Shown piece after piece: positions 24,929 through 33,328 of a DNA stretch of 38,505 nucleotides. Position 1 is the first letter of the stretch; every line of letters starts with the position of its first letter. Source of the stretch: Caulobacter sp. S45 (GTDB lineage Bacteria > Pseudomonadota > Alphaproteobacteria > Caulobacterales > Caulobacteraceae); assembly GCF_009765965.1 (NCBI RefSeq), contig NZ_LMUL01000019.1, positions 1 through 38,505 of the forward strand. Reading direction: 5' to 3'. The translations under genes were made by a program, and so were the position numbers. Under the pieces are notes generated by a model. That model saw only the letters and a program-made list of their open reading frames with translations. It searched no databases and was not told the origin of the DNA.

Positions 24929-25018
24929 ATGATCAAGGAGTCGGAGTCGTTTGGAGGAGGAGAGCGGACCGTCGCCGCCATCGTCACTAAATTCCGGCGG
25001 AGCGCTTGGTCCAGATGA
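24929..25018 (+). CDS. Possible 29-residue ORF coupled to the HWE kinase
   Basis: ATG at 24929 opens 29 codons (MIKESESFGGGERTVAAIVT, then FRRSAWSR), ending in a TGA that overlaps the kinase ATG as ATGA. The frame stays open further upstream with protein-like content (NPTGAPPVWLRLHRLEIATN), so it may be the tail of a truncated gene rather than a leader peptide. I do not recognise a family. Confidence 0.3.
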   Translation: MIKESESFGGGERTVAAIVTKFRRSAWSR

Positions 25019-25980
25019 GCCTGGCGACGGCAGACTTAGCGGCTTTTTGCGACGCGCTTCCCCATCCAGTTATCGTCCTCGGCATTGGAGAGGGTCAGGA
25101 TTTCGCCAACCAGCGTTGGCGCGACCACACCGGCGCCGCCGTCGTCATTGATCGCGACTGGATTGATCCCATCCACGTGGACGATCGCCATCTCTTCGAC
25201 CATTTCGCGGGTGACGTCGCACCCCACGACGAAGCCTTTCGAATAGAATGCCGCCTACGCGGCCGCGACGGCGATTTCAGCTGGTTTCTGGCCCAGGCTG
25301 GCGCCCTGCGCGAGCCGGAAGGCCCGACCGTTCGCTGGCTGATCACCTTCACGGACATCGAGATCGTGAAGCGCTCAGAACAGGTCTACATGACATTGGC
25401 CCATGAGCTTGGCCACCGCGTGAAGAATATCTTCGCGATCTTCTCCGGCCTCGTCAGGTTATCCGTCCCAAAACACCCTTCGGCCGCAGACTTCGCCGCC
25501 GAACTCGACGGCCGTGTGGGCGCCTTGGCGGTGGCGAACGAACTCGCCGTGCCGGGCGCCAATGCGGGGATCTCCACGACGGTTGCGGCCCTGATCGAGC
25601 AGTTGCTCACCCCCTACCGGACCCTGGATCGGGATCGGATTTGCGTCGACCTCGAAGATCTGCCTCTCGGTCTCACCGGCGCCAACGCGCTCGCCCTTGT
25701 CGTCCACGAGCAGGCGACCAACGCAGTGAAGTATGGTTCCTTGTCGACAGCGTCCGGCACCCTCGCGGTGCAGGGGCACCGACGCGACGACCGATACGTC
25801 GTAACGTGGGCTGAATGCGGGGGGCCGCGACTGGACGATGCGCCACAACATAAGGGATTTGGAACGCGCCTGACCGATCAAACCGTGTCCAGGCAGCTGG
25901 GTGGACGGGTTGAGCGGCGCTGGCTTGCCGAAGGATTGTCGATGGAAATGCGCTTCCCAATCGAAAGGCTGCAGTCTTGA
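25015..25980 (+). CDS. HWE-family sensor histidine kinase with PAS domain
   Basis: A 321-residue soluble kinase. Residues about 10-120 form a PAS domain (VIVLGIGEGQDFANQRW, then WLITFTDIE). The HWE signature is complete: His130 in LAHELGHRVKN, the N-box HEQATNAVKYG, the WAE motif (Trp265 to Glu267) and the G-box GFGTRL. HWE kinases are typical of alphaproteobacteria and often signal to single-domain or PhyR-type regulators. ATG at 25015 is preferred over TTG at 25006. The gene overlaps the Crp/Fnr gene by 4 bp (TTGA). Its divergent response regulator has been cut by IS6. Confidence 0.9.
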   Translation: MSLATADLAAFCDALPHPVIVLGIGEGQDFANQRWRDHTGAAVVIDRDWIDPIHVDDRHLFDHFAGDVAPHDEAFRIECRLRGRDGDFSWFLAQAGALREPEGPTVRWLITFTDIEIVKRSEQVYMTLAHELGHRVKNIFAIFSGLVRLSVPKHPSAADFAAELDGRVGALAVANELAVPGANAGISTTVAALIEQLLTPYRTLDRDRICVDLEDLPLGLTGANALALVVHEQATNAVKYGSLSTASGTLAVQGHRRDDRYVVTWAECGGPRLDDAPQHKGFGTRLTDQTVSRQLGGRVERRWLAEGLSMEMRFPIERLQS

Positions 25981-26711
25981 GAACGCGGGGCCCCGGCGCG
26001 GTCAGCAACGCCGTGCTGAAGCAGATCGAGCCCGATGTGTTATCGGCTGCGGCCGGGCATTTTCATATCAAACCCATGACCAAGGGCGAGGTGCTGCAAG
26101 AGGCCGGGGAAGACGTCACCTGGGTCTACTTTCCGGAAAGCGGCCTAATATCGCTCGCCACCGAAACGCCGTTCGGCGAGACGGTCGAAAGTGCGCTGAT
26201 CGGCGCCGAAGGCGTGCTGGGCGCCTTTGAAGCCTGCGGAAGCCGGCGCGCCTACGCCCAGGCTCACGTCCAGATTCCAGGCGAGACCTTTCGGATCCGG
26301 GCGGCGGACTATCGCGAGCTTTTCCAAGCGTCGAACGCACTTCGGATTCAGATCCACAAGCAGATTGAAATGCTGCTGGTCCAGGCCCGCCAGTATGTCG
26401 CCTGCAACGCGCTCCACAGCGTCGAGGCGCGCCTCAGCCGCGCCCTGCTCGACGCCTTCGACCGCAGCGGCGACCTCGCTTCGATCCCCCTGACCCAGGA
26501 AGCGCTTGCGCATATCCTCGGGGTTCAACGGACGACCATTGCGGTGGCGATGTCCAATCTTCAGCGGGAAGGCGCGCTTCGGACTGGGCGAGCATCGATC
26601 GAAATCGTAGACTATGCGCGGCTTGAGCGGTTCAGCTGCCCCTGCCGGGCGACCTTGCTGGCGGTCGAGCGCGAAATCCGCAGCAGTACGACCGAGGTGT
26701 GCGAAACTTAG
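25977..26711 (+). CDS. Crp/Fnr-family transcriptional regulator
   Basis: A 244-residue regulator. The N-terminal cNMP-like beta-barrel contains VYFPESGLISLATETPFGET and ALIGAEGVLGAF. The C-terminal winged helix contains LTQEALAHILGVQRTTIAVA. It ends with FSCPCRATL, where the frameshifted relative at 3407-4029 has ECYATVK. No Cys cluster of oxygen-sensing FNR is present at the N-terminus, so an iron-sulfur sensor is unlikely. Start is TTG at 25977 overlapping the kinase stop; GTG at 26013 is an alternative. Co-expression with the HWE kinase suggests a shared stress or redox response, which is inference. Confidence 0.9.
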   Translation: MRTRGPGAVSNAVLKQIEPDVLSAAAGHFHIKPMTKGEVLQEAGEDVTWVYFPESGLISLATETPFGETVESALIGAEGVLGAFEACGSRRAYAQAHVQIPGETFRIRAADYRELFQASNALRIQIHKQIEMLLVQARQYVACNALHSVEARLSRALLDAFDRSGDLASIPLTQEALAHILGVQRTTIAVAMSNLQREGALRTGRASIEIVDYARLERFSCPCRATLLAVEREIRSSTTEVCET

Positions 26712-26899
26712 TCGGTCGTCTCGGCGTCCCCGCTTTGCACCGATCTGGCCACCTCGATCATCCGGCGACCGGGCTCAGCTGCCGCAGGCGGCATCAGCGC
26801 GATGGCGAGCGCATTATCCTGCGCCGTGACAACGACCTCGCCCTCGGCGGCGCTGACGTTCAGCGGGACATCGGTGGCGCCCAGTCCAGCCTGCTTCAT
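26708..26899 (-). CDS. Small protein, paralogue of 4392-4592
   Basis: A 63-residue soluble protein with VSAAEGEVVV, PPAAAEPGRR and an acidic end (SGDAETTD). It shares its skeleton with the 66-residue protein at 4392-4592. Its stop overlaps the stop of the Crp/Fnr gene by 4 bp in convergent orientation, so antisense effects on the 3' ends are possible. The function is unknown. ATG at 26899. Confidence 0.6.
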   Translation of the reverse strand: MKQAGLGATDVPLNVSAAEGEVVVTAQDNALAIALMPPAAAEPGRRMIEVARSVQSGDAETTD

Positions 26900-26945
26900 A
26901 CCATCACCGACGCAACGTCCTTACGATTCTCCGATGCCGGCATTG

Positions 26946-27233
26946 TCATCTGTGGACGGGCTGATCGGCCAATGTCTGCAAGGCGGGCCACGCAAGCTCC
27001 GGCAGAGCCGTAGGCTCGGCGTGCATCCGCTCTATCAGCCCCTGGACGGCGCGAACGCCCAAGGGTGCGACCAAGCCGAACTCGGCGCAGTGGCCGCGGA
27101 TCGCGTTGGCCAGCATGGTCCTTTGGCGCACCAGCAGCTCGCGGCTGCGGTGTAGCACCAGAACCGCCTGCCGCTCGGCGCTCTTCACCGGCACGAACCT
27201 CATGCTGGGGCGGCTCACCTCCTGTTCGGCGCG
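26946..27233 (-). pseudogene. IS110-family transposase internal fragment
   Basis: Residues EVSRPSMRFVPVKSAERQAV, then LHRSRELLVRQRTMLANAIR and GHCAEFGLVAPLGVRAV, match the region between the DEDD-type RuvC-like domain and the C-terminal domain of IS110 transposases. Upstream codons do not continue the family in frame, and the downstream Ser-containing domain is missing. It is a decayed internal fragment, with no ends recognised. Confidence 0.72.
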
Positions 27234-27437
27234 GCCGCGTCTAGCCGCTGGATTCCCAACTGCCAGACGGCTGCGCGCCCATAGGAGACATGCGGCCTCT
27301 GCCAGATAGCGGACATTCGGAGGCTGCTCGTCATCAATAACAGAGTCGGCGTCGTTCAGACCCAATCTGGGCCCCCCAACCGTGGCGTGGCGCGGAGCCA
27401 ATGCCTAGGGAGCAGCTTTGCAACTGAGTGCATAACG

Positions 27438-27812
27438 TTGGCCTTGATCCTTTTGGTTGATGATGACGAAGTCTTCCGCAGCGTGACTGCCCGTATGTTG
27501 AGGAGCGCGGGGCATACGGTCAAAGAGGCCTGTGATGGCATCCAAGCCCTCCAGGCATTGGAGCCAGCACCACCCAACATTGTGGTGACCGACGTTCTCA
27601 TGCCCAAATGCGATGGGATCGAGCTGATTTCCCATCTGAAGAGGAGTTATCCTGATGTTCGAATTTTAGCTCTTTCCGCCAAAGAAAGCCTTGGATCGCT
27701 CGGGCTGCTAAACCTTGCGCGGATCGTCGGCGCCGACGTCACGTTGGCCAAGTCTACAGTCTCGGAGCGTCTGCTTTCAGAGGTGGAGGTGCTTGCATCA
27801 AAGCTCCTGTGA
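27438..27812 (+). CDS. Single-domain response regulator
   Basis: About 124 residues forming only a receiver. The acidic pocket is in ILLVDDDEVF, the phospho-acceptor Asp is in VVTDVLMP, the conserved Thr/Ser position is LALSAK, and the Lys is in VTLAKSTV. There is no output domain, so it acts by protein contact or phosphotransfer. TTG at 27438 puts the start just before the first beta strand; a GTG at 27387 gives 17 more residues without family resemblance. It could now serve the HWE kinase 1.5 kb away, but that is speculative. It overlaps the convergent HTH gene by 15 bp. Confidence 0.83.
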   Translation: MALILLVDDDEVFRSVTARMLRSAGHTVKEACDGIQALQALEPAPPNIVVTDVLMPKCDGIELISHLKRSYPDVRILALSAKESLGSLGLLNLARIVGADVTLAKSTVSERLLSEVEVLASKLL

Positions 27813-28313
27813 GGTCGCGCCTTCGTCCAGCGCCTGTTTGTGGATCAGTTCGGTCACGACCTCGAAATGCCGGATGGCGAGATGCTCGATAGCGATGCGC
27901 GCGTTCGCTAGCCGCTGATAGGCCAAGGCGGTAAAGCGCAGATCATCCCCCTCGCGGTCAATCCAACCCGCCGCGATCAGCTCGCGAACTTTCCGGCGGA
28001 CAGTCTCTCTCGGAACTCCGATGGAGTCGGCGATAGATCGGACATTCGTTCCCAGGCTGGGGAAAACTGGCACTTCGCCGCTTAGTAATTGCTCTTGAGT
28101 ATAGCCTGAGAAGCGCTTGTCTTCCGTTGTTCGCACGGCCACCACTAGCATGATTATAAATTTATCGGCGTCTCCGCCACAAGCTTCGCGAGAGATGCTG
28201 TGTAGGTCCAGAATAGGCCGTAAAAGCTCATGCGCGATCACAGGATAATTCTCGGCCACCAGGGCCGCCAGGACCGGCCTTGTGAGAGGCGCTCCGCTTA
28301 TATCGACTTGCAT
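27798..28313 (-). CDS. Winged-helix transcriptional regulator
   Basis: A 171-residue protein. The N-terminal helical half (MQVDISGAPLTRPVLAALV) is followed by a hydrophobic helix FIIMLVVAVRTTEDKRF, then a helix-turn-helix VRSIADSIGVPRETVRRKV and a wing (LIAAGWIDREGDDL). The C-terminus is helical. The HTH resembles Crp/MarR-type modules, but the family is not certain. ATG at 28313 is chosen because GGAGGG lies 8 bp upstream; in-frame starts at 28334 and further out lack one. It runs convergent to the single-domain receiver. Confidence 0.75.
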   Translation of the reverse strand: MQVDISGAPLTRPVLAALVAENYPVIAHELLRPILDLHSISREACGGDADKFIIMLVVAVRTTEDKRFSGYTQEQLLSGEVPVFPSLGTNVRSIADSIGVPRETVRRKVRELIAAGWIDREGDDLRFTALAYQRLANARIAIEHLAIRHFEVVTELIHKQALDEGATSQEL

Positions 28314-28668
28314 TCTCACGCCCTCCGCACGCATATGAGAGCCCAAAGCGGTGGCGTCGCAAGCGTCATCTCGGTCAAGGGCGCCGTCGACTTTTCCGAA
28401 ATTTGCCCCGAGAGGCTCAGAGCCGCCCTCCCCTCCCTTCGCAATCACGATATTACGAGTGCCGGCCACGGTCGATTTCAGCCGCGCCCTGACGTCCGGA
28501 ATTGGCGGCCAAGTGGACGCGCAACCGTGGCCGCATAGCGGTCATGGCCAAAGGGCAAGCCTCCGGAACCGACACGATACGCGCTAGCGACTCTTTCTGA
28601 CCCCCTAGTCACCTTCAGCCGCGATTTCATGATTGGCGTTGCGGCCGGATCGTCTAATATAATGTTTG
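28314..28668. other. Stretch without supported genes
   Basis: Several frames are open, but their translations are Pro/Arg/Ser-rich shadows without recognisable motifs. No repeats or hairpins stood out. It probably contains the promoter of the HTH gene. Confidence 0.4.
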
Positions 28669-28836
28669 ATGCCAGTCTCACTCCCAGGCGTAGTTGTTGT
28701 TATCTGTACGTCTGGCGGCATGCTGGTCGGCGCTTGTTTCGATCACCTCTCGCTTGGAGCGGGGGTAGGCCTAGCGGTCGGGCTTTGCGTCGGTCTTTTG
28801 CTGCTCCCGCGAAACCGAAAGAAACCTCACGCTTAG
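28669..28836 (+). CDS. Possible 55-residue small membrane protein
   Basis: ATG at 28669 opens MPVSLPGVVVVICTSGGMLV, a first hydrophobic segment, then a glycine-zipper helix LGAGVGLAVGLCVGLLLL and a basic tail PRNRKKPHA, giving a two-helix inner-membrane topology with a cytosolic end. No Shine-Dalgarno sequence is evident, and a longer frame in another phase overlaps it. The strong membrane pattern favours a real gene. Confidence 0.5.
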   Translation: MPVSLPGVVVVICTSGGMLVGACFDHLSLGAGVGLAVGLCVGLLLLPRNRKKPHA

Positions 28837-29245
28837 GGCTTCGCGTCCATCGCCCACTTATCTTCGAACCGACGGAGGTCATGCGGCGCTTCCCGGTCGA
28901 CGAGGCTTGGGTGGGGGTATCTGGCGCAGATCCACAGGACAGGTTGCGCCCTAAGCGGCCGTCAGCGTTCCTCCAGTTTCCAGACATTCGGAGCGCCTAT
29001 GAGGGGCTATCAAGCCGTCCTCCAGTGGCCGCAATTGAAGATGGTCCGGACATAGCTCTGGCGACTGATAGCGGACATCGCCCACCGGCGAGTCGGGGCC
29101 CAAACCAACTCATGCTAATGGCCCTGGCCGGACACCTACGACGTGCGCTCCCCTCACGCCTCGCTCCCGTTGCATTCTATGCAGACTATCTTCATGTCGT
29201 GGAAATCGCGCTACCGCGAATTGAAGCGGCGCGGGCCGCAACAGC
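28837..29245. other. Stretch without supported genes
   Basis: An open plus-strand frame crosses this stretch. Only a short part around PTEVMRRFPVDEAW faintly recalls the end of SOS-response-associated peptidases. That is not enough to annotate. Otherwise nothing is seen. Confidence 0.35.
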
Positions 29246-30447
29246 CTAGGCGCGCTGGTCAGTTACCAGGGTGCCCTCAGCCGGCTTGGTCTTGCGCAGT
29301 TGCCCCAGTCGGAAAAAGCTTAGCGCATCAAAGCTCTTCTTGCTGCGGCGCGCGATGCCGACGACCACAATGTCAGCTGCTTCCACATCTGGCAGAATCC
29401 GCATCGCCAGATCGCGCGCCGTCGGATGCCAGTCGAGCTCGGAGGGAGGCTTGGGCACAAGATAGACCGCTATTGAAAACAGGCGCCCCGCGATGGTTTC
29501 CTGGGCGAACATCAAATTTCCCGCTTTGTCAGACTCACCGCGGCGCCAACGGCGAATGGATCGCTCTAACGCGGCCCTGCGCGGGGGTGTCTGATTTAGG
29601 ATGTTGATGATGATGTCGAAGCGATTGAGGTGTTCCGAAAGCGCGTAGACCTCTTTTACTACGGTGAGCCAAAACGAGGTGAGATGCACGCCGGGAAGAT
29701 CGACGAAGGTTCTGTCCGTACGAGGTTGCTTCGACCGCCTCACCAGCCAGTCGACATTGTTTAGGAAAAGGCGCTGCCCGGCCAATGCCTCCTGATCGAA
29801 GTAAAAGCCGTTCGTCAAATAAACGGAGAGGAGGTCCTGTTCGTCGCCCTCCACATCGATCTGCTGCTCAAGCGAGGCGCGCCGACTAAGATAGTGGATG
29901 AACGAGATTTCCGAATCCAGGAACCGATCGAGCATCAAGACCTCGCCGATCGAAAGCACCGGTGCCCAGGCCGTCTCCCGCTCGATTAGCCCCAATTCCG
30001 CCAAGTACCGTTTCGCGCTCGTAAGCGCAGCGAAATGCTCAATGCAAATGCTGAACCGGAAACACGAGTTTGGGTCGATCAAGACGGAGGTTGATCAACT
30101 CTCCGCCCTTCTTCAACCGCATGACCGCTTTTGACTGATGAACGTCTAGGTAATCTTGCAGACGCCAAGCTTGCAGGCCCGGTTCTACGAACAGTTCTTT
30201 GAAGTTTTTTTTCAGGCTATCGAGCCCGCCCCGACGGGAAGCATCCTTGATACGCCGGATTTAGCTTCGAACAGGAAGATAAAATTGCCGACGATCGCGA
30301 CGACGTCGTTCTCCCAGGTCTTACCCGTGTCAGGATCGGTCCAGACAACGCCCTGATAACAGCGCGCGCTTGGAACCGCTCGCTGAACTGTCTCTTCGAT
30401 CGCGGCCTCGAGATAGTCCGCGCGGGCCTTCTCATATGCCGCCTGAA
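29246..30447 (-). pseudogene. NERD-like nuclease-domain protein, IS-truncated and frameshifted
   Basis: Three successive minus-strand frames join into one protein of about 400 residues. The first (30445 to about 30256) reads ARADYLEAAIEETVQRAVP, then WENDVVAIVGNFIFLFEAKS, the D...ExK core of a restriction-type nuclease fold as in NERD-like proteins. One missing base near 30256 shifts to RIKDASRRGGLDSLKKNF. One extra base near 30060 shifts back to FSICIEHFAAL and the long C-terminal part (HYLSRRASLEQQIDVEGDE, NGFYFDQEAL). The 5' end is cut by IS6 copy 2. The family's role is not established; a nuclease role is inference. Confidence 0.75.
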
Positions 30448-31286
30448 GGTGCTGTCAGTCCAACGCTAACTCGTCTCCGCTCGGACGTAGCTCCCCCAAA
30501 CCCGAGCGAGCTCTACCCAACGACCTGCCGCCACTCAGCCAGGGCGGCTGAGCGTCGGTCTTTGTAGGTTGTGCGGCTGACGAGGTGGCGCTCCTGGCTA
30601 AAATGATTGTGCACGGTCCCGTGCACCGAGGCGAAGGTCTGGAGTGTTTTCATCCTCCGAAACCTCAGCATCGCCCGCTCTCGTCGTCGGAACGGCTGGT
30701 GTGAGTTCTCCGCTCGGTTGTTGGTCCAGCGACCAACCTCCTGGCGCTCCGTGCCTCCGATCTCCTTCAGAGCCGCGCCGTAGGACCGGAGCCCATCGGT
30801 GACGATCACCTCAGGTTTGCCGTGGCGTTTCATCGCCTTCTTGATGAACTTCAGCGCCGCCGTCTTGTCCCGCTCCTTGGCGACAAAGGATTCCAGCACC
30901 TCACCCTCGTGGTCAACCGCCCGCCACAGGTAGCGCATCTCGCCGTTGATCTTCACGTAGACCTCATCGAGATGCCACCGCCAGTGGGTGTGCTGGCGCA
31001 TCGCCTCAACCCGCTACTTGCGGATCTCGTTGGCGAACATGGGCCCAAACCGCGTCCACCACAGCCGCACCGTCTCGTGGCAGATGTCGATGCCCCGCTC
31101 GTGCAGGAGATCCTCCACGTTTCTCAGCGACAGAGGGTATTTGATGTACATCATCACCACCAAACGGATCACCTCCGGCGATGAGTCAAACCAGCGGAAC
31201 GGATTGGGCGGAGGCTTCCGGCGGGGCATGCCCCTTCCCTACCCTCGACCGCGCTCACCGCAAGGTACATTTCACCTGACAGAGCC
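30448..31286 (-). mobile_element. IS6-family insertion sequence, copy 2
   Basis: An 839-bp element closely similar to copy 1, with left end GGTGCTGTCAG and inward-read right end GGCTCTGTCAG. Flanking octamers CGCCTGAA and CGCAGCCC do not match. The left end cuts the NERD-like gene, while the right side shows no continuation of it, which suggests a deletion or recombination at this site. It is in the same orientation as copies 1 and 3. Confidence 0.92.
30513..31229 (-). pseudogene. IS6-family DDE transposase with internal stop (copy 2)
   Basis: Start MPRRKPPPNPFRWFDSSPE at 31229. The whole frame is in phase and would give about 238 residues, with Asp in WHLDEVYVK, Asp in VTDGLRSY and Glu in NRAENSHQ. 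A TAG at 31016-31014 replaces the Lys codon found in copy 1 (EIRKKR there, EIRK then stop here). The catalytic domain is therefore not made unless the stop is suppressed or re-initiation occurs at MRQHTHW. Confidence 0.92.
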
Positions 31287-31358
31287 CGCAGCCCATATGA
31301 CAACGGCTCCGACAAAGCCGACGTCACCTTCGCTCAAACAAGCGGTTCATTGAGCTGA

Positions 31359-32084
31359 TTAATCTGACAACGCCGATTCTGGAGCCGAGTGGTCTGCGAC
31401 AAAGCGGCTAAAAGCCGTGGCGGCGTTAAGCAGGTGCGCGCGCATCCGGCGAGCCGCCTGCTCCCCGTCCCCTTCCGCCATGGCTGCGAGTATTTCAGCG
31501 TGCTCGATTCTTGAGATCAGAATACGACCGGATTGGCGTAACTGGGTGCGGCGGAAGGCGTCTAGCCGATTGCGCAGGGAAACGGCGTGCTCGCGCATGA
31601 ATCCGTTGTGTGTGGCTTGGTAAATCAAGACGTGAAAATCTCGGTTGAACCTATCGTAGGCGTCGACATCACCTGACTCGGCCATAAGACCGGACGCCTC
31701 GTGCAACTCGACCAGCTTGGCACGCTCCATCGGCGTCACACGGTACGTCGCCAGACGAACGCAGAGCGCCTCGACCTCCGCTGCGGTCTCGAACATCTCC
31801 ATAATGCGTTCGGGGCTGAGGCGGGTCACGAATACACCGCGTCGCGGACGGATTTCCACCAACCCGCCGTTGGAAAGCTGGCGGAGCGCCTCGCGCACCG
31901 GCGTGCGGGAAACACTGAAACGTAAGGCCAGTTGCTGCTCGTCCAGAGCCGACCCCGGTTGCAGCACGCCTGCGGTGATCTCGTCGGTAAGCGCCTTTCG
32001 TATCCGCTCGGACAAGAGCCCCCGCTCCGTTACGGCGCTGTCCATCTCATCCATACTGTTCATGTCGCCCGTTTTGTGCCGCAT
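31359..32084 (-). CDS. GntR-family regulator, FCD subfamily
   Basis: A 241-residue regulator. The winged helix (about residues 22-90) has LDEQQLALRFSVSRTPVREA and EIRPRRGVFV. The C-terminal FCD domain (about 95-225) has the metal/ligand positions in DRFNRDFHVLIYQATHN and in IEHAEILAAM and MRAHLL. FCD regulators usually repress adjacent catabolic genes and release DNA on binding an organic acid. It is divergent from the amidohydrolase gene, with a 248-bp shared region holding a TGTATACA palindrome. ATG at 32084 is the longest; ATG at 32063 is also possible. Confidence 0.92.
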   Translation of the reverse strand: MRHKTGDMNSMDEMDSAVTERGLLSERIRKALTDEITAGVLQPGSALDEQQLALRFSVSRTPVREALRQLSNGGLVEIRPRRGVFVTRLSPERIMEMFETAAEVEALCVRLATYRVTPMERAKLVELHEASGLMAESGDVDAYDRFNRDFHVLIYQATHNGFMREHAVSLRNRLDAFRRTQLRQSGRILISRIEHAEILAAMAEGDGEQAARRMRAHLLNAATAFSRFVADHSAPESALSD

Positions 32085-32270
32085 GTGAAAGATGCAGGCG
32101 GCGACAGGACAGTCCCCGCTTGCGCTGCGCCATCAAGGCTCCGATGCCGAAATCGTTCGTCGGCGCGTCTTGGCGATCCGCCCAGCAGACCGCTTCGTTG
32201 ACGTTTCGGCTAAGCGCGGCCATGACGAGCCCATTGGACGTAAAAATACGTGATCGGCAGATCGCCTAGG

Positions 32271-32280
32271 ATTGTATACA
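32271..32280. promoter_or_regulatory. Candidate GntR/FCD operator ATTGTATACA
   Basis: ATTGTATACA contains the perfect palindrome TGTATACA and lies between the divergent GntR and amidohydrolase genes, 53 bp before the latter's start. The identical decamer in inverted orientation occurs at 33394-33403. Its position and dyad form fit an operator of the local regulator. Binding is inferred. Confidence 0.45.
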
Positions 32281-32332
32281 GAAACGGATCTCGCTGTATC
32301 CTTAATCTCACCAACCGGCGGAATAGGTCTTC

Positions 32333-33328
32333 ATGCGCATCATCGCTCTCGAAGAGCATTTCAACGATCCGTCCCTGATCGGCCGGATCGATCCAGACGC
32401 CATCGTGCGGCGGGGATTTCCTTCTGGCGACACGCCTCCCGCAGCAAAGAAGCGCGAGGCGGCGCTGCATGACCTCGGACCCGACAGACTTGCCGACATG
32501 GACGCCGCAGGCATTAGCCTCCAGGTCCTCTCCATCGTCGGGCCGGCCTCCGATTTGCTTCCGGCCGGCGAAAGCCTCGCCTGGGCCCGGGATGCAAACG
32601 ATCTGCTTGCCCGCTCCGTCCGAGCCAATCCTGGGCGTTACGCTGGCTTCGCCCATCTGCCAATGACAGCGACAGACGCGGTCGCCGACGAGTTGGAGCG
32701 CGCGGTAACCGAGCTCGGCTTCCGCGGCGCCCTAATCAACGGCACGACGGAAGGCCGTTTCCTTGACGACCCCCTCTATGCCCCGTTGCTGGCGCGCGCG
32801 GAGGCTCTCGACGTCCCTCTATATCTCCATCCGGGCCTACCGCCCGAAGCCGTCCGCCAAGCCTACTACGACCATCTGCCGGGGAAGACCGGCTACTTCC
32901 TGTCCACTACCGCCTGGGGCTGGCATCAGGAAGTCGCGATACACGTCTTGCGCTTGGTCCTTTCCGGCGCGCTCGACCGTCACCGCGGCCTGAAGATCAT
33001 TATCGGTCATATGGGAGAGGGATTGCCGGCGATGCTTGCGCGTTGCGACGACGTCTTCAGCGCCGGTGCGACGCCGCATCTGAAACGTAGCGTCAGCCAG
33101 ACCATCCTCGACCAAGTGTGGATAACCATCAGCGCCTTCTTCACGCTTCCACCGTTGATGGCGGCGCTCCTGACTTTCGGGACCGACCGTATTCTGTTCT
33201 CCGTCGATTACCCGTTCAGCTCCAATCTCGCCGCTCGCCAATTCCTCGACACCCTTCCCCTCTCGCCGGCCGACAGGATGAAGATCGCCCACGGCAACGC
33301 CGAACGCCTGCTGAAGCTGAAGGCCTGA
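32333..33328 (+). CDS. Amidohydrolase-2 family, non-oxidative aromatic decarboxylase-like
   Basis: A 331-residue TIM-barrel metalloenzyme. The N-terminal ALEEHF (Glu8, His9 region), His166 in LYLHPG, His226 in IIGHMGE and Asp292 in FSVDYPF match the metal site of gamma-resorcylate and 5-carboxyvanillate decarboxylase-type amidohydrolases. These remove CO2 from hydroxy-aromatic acids without oxidation. A hydrolase role on a related substrate cannot be excluded. It is the first gene right of the GntR regulator, and an aromatic-acid transporter gene follows after 450 bp. ATG at 32333. Confidence 0.9.
   Translation: MRIIALEEHFNDPSLIGRIDPDAIVRRGFPSGDTPPAAKKREAALHDLGPDRLADMDAAGISLQVLSIVGPASDLLPAGESLAWARDANDLLARSVRANPGRYAGFAHLPMTATDAVADELERAVTELGFRGALINGTTEGRFLDDPLYAPLLARAEALDVPLYLHPGLPPEAVRQAYYDHLPGKTGYFLSTTAWGWHQEVAIHVLRLVLSGALDRHRGLKIIIGHMGEGLPAMLARCDDVFSAGATPHLKRSVSQTILDQVWITISAFFTLPPLMAALLTFGTDRILFSVDYPFSSNLAARQFLDTLPLSPADRMKIAHGNAERLLKLKA

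Noticed and set aside
28629-29249. 206-codon plus-strand frame, with a stretch PTEVMRRFPVDEAW recalling SOS-response-associated peptidases
   Set aside because: The resemblance covers only about 15 residues, the catalytic parts are absent, and the first part overlaps a better two-helix membrane frame.
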